DNA of 64,000 nt from Hybos culiciformis (taxonomy: Eukaryota; Arthropoda; Insecta; Diptera; Hybotidae). The notes under the pieces were generated by a model. It was not told the origin of the DNA. It did no database searches and saw nothing but the letters and a program-made list of their open reading frames with translations. The stretch is from NCBI GenBank assembly GCA_964007475.1, contig OZ023274.1, positions 38,805,860 through 38,869,859 of the forward strand, given 5' to 3'. The translations under genes and the position numbers were made by a program. Of this stretch, positions 59,585-64,000 are shown one piece after another (the stretch's first letter is position 1; every line of letters starts with the position of its first letter).

Positions 59585-62500
59585 CCTGCAGATATAGTAC
59601 TTATAAAAGTGGTGGGTAAGTATTGAAAATTTTTATTTTTTGTTTTTGAATCAAATGATATTTTTAATGCATTTATTAAATTCAAAATATTTTCCGCTAA
59701 AAATTTATAGGGGTTTATTAACTTCCAATAAAAATAAATAAATATAAATTTTTTTTTTCGCATACCGGCAAAACCTAACCTAAATTTAAATAAAGAATGT
59801 GGTTTCTTTTTTTTTTTTTTTGTATTTATTTTTATCAAATAAATAATATTTCATTTCGATTTTGTAATAATATGGAAAGACATATTCATTTCTTATAAAT
59901 TTTTTTTTCTATATAGTTAAGTGCAAGATAACATTATTGTTGTCTAATTTTTTATACCAAGCGATTTTAAATCATTATTAAATATTATTTTAAAACAAAA
60001 CTGATATTTTTTTTTTCTGTTAAATTGTTTAAAAAAGCTTTAACCTTATTGCGCGTAGAAACTTTATTAAAGTTATATAGAAGTGGCACAGTAAAAAAAA
60101 AAAAAAACAGTTGACTGAAGGTGATTTATTTTAAAAGTATTCACATCTAAGTAAGCTATAGAATTCTGCAAATGGGATTTATCCGGTTTAACATCATTAG
60201 TTATATTGATTTTTTTTTTAAGTGTTTTGGTGTTCTGTTATTACTGGATAATTTAAGTGAATCCCTTAACTATCCCGCGTAAGTACTGCCAATATTTATA
60301 GGAAACAGAAGAACAATTTTTCAGGAAATAAAGTATTTATATTGCAGTTCGAAGATTTTTCAAACAAGTACTAATCATGTCATGACTTAAAATTGATTCA
60401 AAATTTTTTATTTTGAATTTGGTTTTATGGAGACAATTTTGAGGTTACTACAAGTATAATTTTTTGCTTACGATTTTAAAGTAATGAAAATTAGTTGTTT
60501 ATCAGAATTACATTGAGATCAACATTTTTTAACCATTATTGGTAAATTGATTGCAGATTTATTTTGCACAATTTATATAACGTTTCACGGTAAATGTGTA
60601 TATATGAATGAAACAGTTAAAAAATAAATACTTGATTATAATTAAATTCGTAATTAAATCAATTTTTATTATAATTTAAACAAGTTTTTATTTATTTTTA
60701 TTTTTTTTTTAACAATTTTTATTATATAATCTGCTTTTTTTTTAATTTAAAACAAAGACAAAATCATGAATAATTGTTACCAAAAATTGAATAAATATAA
60801 ATATTTAAAATTGTTATTTTTTATTTTATTTTCAAATACTTACCTTAGGTATATTTTAAGATGTAAAAATATCAATATTAGTCATCAGATTTGAAAACTA
60901 TCATTAAAATTTGAATTTTATGGCATAAATAGTTATCGCATATATGAATATCAATCAATTCATTATTATATGGATAATAAAAAATAAAATTATTAACTTT
61001 ATTGTCTATTAATTATTAACTTAAAATAAGGTATAATTTTTTTTTCCATAAATTATTATAAACTTAAAAGAGCTTAAGAAAATATCGTTTATGTTTACAA
61101 ATAACAGTGAAGAAGCTCGAAAATTAATCTTTATAGAGCGAATTGTGGCTAAATTTTGTAAGTTTAAATATTTTGATTAAAGTTCTGTCATTAAGTACCC
61201 ACACGCTAGGGGCTTTCTTCAGTTTAATATTTTTACATGATTTATGTATATTTAAATAAACTAAATTTTGTTGGTTTTGAGTTCAGTGTATCGCCATCAA
61301 GTTCAAGAAAAAACAAAGTTTTGAAACCTTTTGATACTACCGACTTCTGTTTTTTTTTTTGTATTTAAAGTTCAGGTTGTTGAATATTAATCTAGATAGG
61401 AATAAATTTGTAAAACTTTATAAACGTCGATAAATGTATTAGTGAACTATGTACCTGCAAAATATATTTGAAATTAAAAATCAACTATTTTCATCTAAAA
61501 ACTGAGAAAATAAAACAAAAATTTATATAGACTTACTTACATTTTAATGAAAAGTGAAAATTCATCCTTATATAAGTAAATAGAAAGTTTTTTAAAATTT
61601 CAGTTTTGAAATTATTCATTTTAAATGATATTTTCATGAGAAAAAATAAATATTATTACCAATTCTATTTTCTTTTCAATAAAATGTCCAACTTATAGAA
61701 AGTTCACTGAAAAAATTATTAATATACCTTTAAGTTAATTTACAGCCATTTAGAGTTCAAATTTGTTTTTATAATTATTAAGCTAAAAAGTTATTATATA
61801 TTTTTCCATTCAAAACTAAGGAAAGATTTTTAAACGATGATCCTTTCATGGGATAAATTATTTGACGAGCCGTGAAATATTTAGGGGGTATTTTCAAAAC
61901 ATTTTCAAAGTAAGTAAATAATTATACTGCACTTATAAATTTAGCGAAATTAGTTTTCGGTTTTCTTTGTCATGTTATTTCCATTTATAACTCACATGAC
62001 TCGCCATGCACATTTTTGGCACAAAATGAGATTCTAGTGTCTCTGGTTATTTACGAAAAATAAAAACTTTTCCAGAACGACAAAAACAAATGTTTTAATG
62101 ATTTGATGAATTACAATCTTTTAATTTATACTTGAATAACGTACCCTTCGTATGTTCATTTTGTATTCAGCTCAAGATTTTTTTCACTACACATATATAA
62201 GTAGATTTTTAACATAACTAAATATTTTTATTCAATGGTGATATCAGATGAATTGAAAACATAAATTTCTTGACCAAAATAATAATAAAATTTGTAATAA
62301 ATTCTCATGTATAAAATATTTATTCAAAGATATACAATAAAGTGCGTAAATCAAACTGCAGGAAATAAACTTTTTTATGCTTAGGTATATGTACACTATA
62401 CAGTATACAGTTAAGTAGTTAAGCATAAAAAAAAGCGCAATCACACAATTATTTCTATGACAGCCTATTGAAAATAGTAAAAATATTGAAAACAAACAAA

Positions 62501-62824
62501 ATTACAAAAAAAAAAATGAATTTTCAATAGACAACTCCATAATAGAAAATGTACAATACTTCACTCATTTTATCCTTATCTCTATGTAATATCACCAGAA
62601 AACCGCAATAGTGTGAATAACAAATTAATTTCATTTAATTTTCTACGGTAAAATGTTATCAGTATAAGTCAATGTAATATAAATGCATATTTACATTTAC
62701 ATTAGATACATAAATATTTATGTAAGTACTTACGACATAAAATATTTTTAGTTAAGTGTTAAAATTAAATGTACGAATTACTTACTTACTTGATTATTAC
62801 AGATTTCAGAGGAACCTATGTATA

Positions 62825-62833
62825 GCCCCGAAG
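62825..62833. repeat. Target site duplication GCCCCGAAG (left copy)
   Basis: It is identical to 63529-63537. It is nine bp like the duplication of copy 1, and GC-rich despite the AT-rich surroundings. Confidence 0.93.
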
Positions 62834-63528
62834 GGCGCAGTGAAATAAGGCCGCGGGAAATAAGGCCGCGATAGGTTTTTTGTTGCGGTCTTATTTCATT
62901 TTGAAAAATGAAATAAGGCCGCGAAAAAATCCTCGCGGTCTTATTTCATTTTGAAAAATGAAATAAGACCGCATAAAATTCCTCGCGGCCTTATTTCGTT
63001 TTGAAAAATGAAATAAGACCGCGACAAAAAAAAAAATTAATCGGAGGGCTAATTTCATTTTGAAAAATGAAATAAGGCCGCGAGGATTTTTTCGCGGCCT
63101 TATTTCATTTTGAAAAACGAAATAAGGCCGCGTAATCTTGTGAGGTGAGCAGCGCCGCAAATCCCACTGACCAACCGCCCGCCCGCCGCCCTGCTGCCCC
63201 CTGCCCTGTGTGCTCACCTCACAAGATTACGCGGCCTTATTTCGTTTATAAAAATGAAATTAGCCCTCCGAATAATTGTTTTTTTTTGTCGCGGCCTTAT
63301 TTCATTTTTCAAAACGAAATAAGGCCGCGAGGAATTTTTTGCGGTCTTATTTCATTTTTCAAAATGAAATAAGACCGCGAGGATTTTTTCGCGGCCTTAT
63401 TTCATTTTGAAAAACGAAATAAGGCCGCGAAAAAATCTTTGCGGCCTTATTTCATTTTTCAAAATGAAATAAGACCGCAACAAAAAAACGTCGCGGCCTT
63501 ATTTCCTGCGGCCTTATTTCCATCCCCC
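62834..63528 (+). mobile_element. GC-rich foldback element, copy 2 (695 bp)
   Basis: It has the same termini as copy 1 in the reverse order: GGCGCAGTGAAATAAGG at the left and CCTTATTTCCATCCCCC at the right. Two long arms, each built from repeated 28-bp hairpins (CTTATTTCATTTT..AAAATGAAATAAG) bracketed by GCGG/CCGC blocks, surround a GC-rich core of about 58 bp. In this copy the arms are complete up to the core: GTGAGGTGAGCA on the left matches TGCTCACCTCAC on the right. Copy 1 lacks part of one arm next to the core. It has no real coding sequence; long frames here arise from the repeats. Perfect 9-bp flanks indicate a transposition event. Confidence 0.92.
63175..63206 (-). other. G-quadruplex-capable core of foldback copy 2
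   Basis: The complement carries the same 32-bp run of G-tracts as copy 1 (C-tracts on the plus strand). The tract is conserved base for base between the copies as far as I can read, while other parts of the element have been rearranged. Confidence 0.85.
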
Positions 63529-63537
63529 GCCCCGAAG
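63529..63537. repeat. Target site duplication GCCCCGAAG (right copy)
   Basis: It matches 62825-62833 exactly. Confidence 0.93.
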
Positions 63538-64000
63538 CTTCTTTTCATATTGTAATTTCTTTTTGACCCTTTAAATTCAGCCTAGTATAATGTTAGTATA
63601 GATTTCTGGTTTTTTAATAACTATTGTATTCTTGCTAACAGATTCTAAATAAAAACAATAAAGGGGACATAAAAAATATTCCGAAAGCAGGAAAAGCATA
63701 TAATCTCATCGATAATTTTCTGTAATTTTTCACAATTTTCTTTAAAGTATATATTTAAAAATAGATCTAAAAAAAATTCTTTTATTTTCATTTTAAAATT
63801 AATTCTAGAGATTTGAAGAATCATGATGCAACACAACACTGACGTCTTTTGATTTCTAAGAAACAGATCTGAATGTTAAATAAATCATTCAACTGCATGG
63901 AGATTAAATGGAATTAAATAAAAATTATGAAAAATGTGTAAAAATTAATGAATGAAATTCACAACATTTTAATCTATTACGAGATTGCGACAACATAAAA
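63538..64000. other. A/T-rich non-coding stretch to window end
   Basis: I see no exon or element in these bases. Confidence 0.5.

Larger units (their letters stand above)
51742..62824. other. A/T-rich non-coding stretch
   Basis: I saw no gene, exon with good splice sites or recognisable element in these 11 kb. It contains several microsatellites, a small duplication near 54.7 kb and many short motifs of the TAAGTACTTA type. It may be intergenic or belong to long introns. Confidence 0.55.

Noticed and set aside
62891..63372. Overlapping open frames on both strands (108 and 75 codons) within the foldback element
   Set aside because: The frames come from the hairpin repeats and GC-rich core; the peptides repeat the same short block (ISFFKMK type), carry no domain, and exist on both strands because the DNA is palindromic.

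Overview
This is a very AT-rich (I estimate near 80% A+T) eukaryotic window with almost no coding sequence, scattered short exons with GT..AG introns, and several classes of transposable element. A mag-type Ty3/gypsy retrotransposon, a Jockey/I-group LINE tail, a hAT-like MITE and foldback elements with 9-bp target duplications together suggest an insect, possibly a dipteran. That assignment is an inference from element types and composition. I saw no rRNA, tRNA, CRISPR array or bacterial-type gene.

Layout. 1-10027 is intergenic or intronic A/T-rich DNA. 10028-14850 is a complete, apparently young LTR retrotransposon: 202-bp LTRs differing at one base, a 5-bp target duplication, PBS, one 1404-codon gag-pol frame, PPT. 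14851-31534 holds no gene I can support. 31535-43543 carries parts of one minus-strand gene, recovered from splice signals and phase. Exons at 42410-42441, 34223-34245, 32602-32697, 32080-32247 and 31535-31693 join in frame and read as a spectrin-repeat-like protein. A second N-terminal exon at 34605-34901 looks like an alternative start. A further coding-like exon lies at 43390-43543. The gene continues beyond these exons, but I could not find the rest.

33599-34161 and 62834-63528 are two copies, in opposite orientation, of a GC-rich foldback element. It is built from repeated hairpin modules around a G-quadruplex-capable core, and each copy is flanked by a perfect 9-bp target duplication. 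47140-47386 is an unrelated long inverted-repeat element. 50283-51741 is a 5'-truncated LINE split by an 814-bp hAT-like MITE with a perfect 8-bp target duplication, so the order of insertion is clear. The remainder is A/T-rich non-coding DNA with microsatellites.

The most unusual item is the foldback family. One copy sits inside an intron of the minus-strand gene, 61 bp from a putative 23-bp microexon with a non-canonical GC donor.
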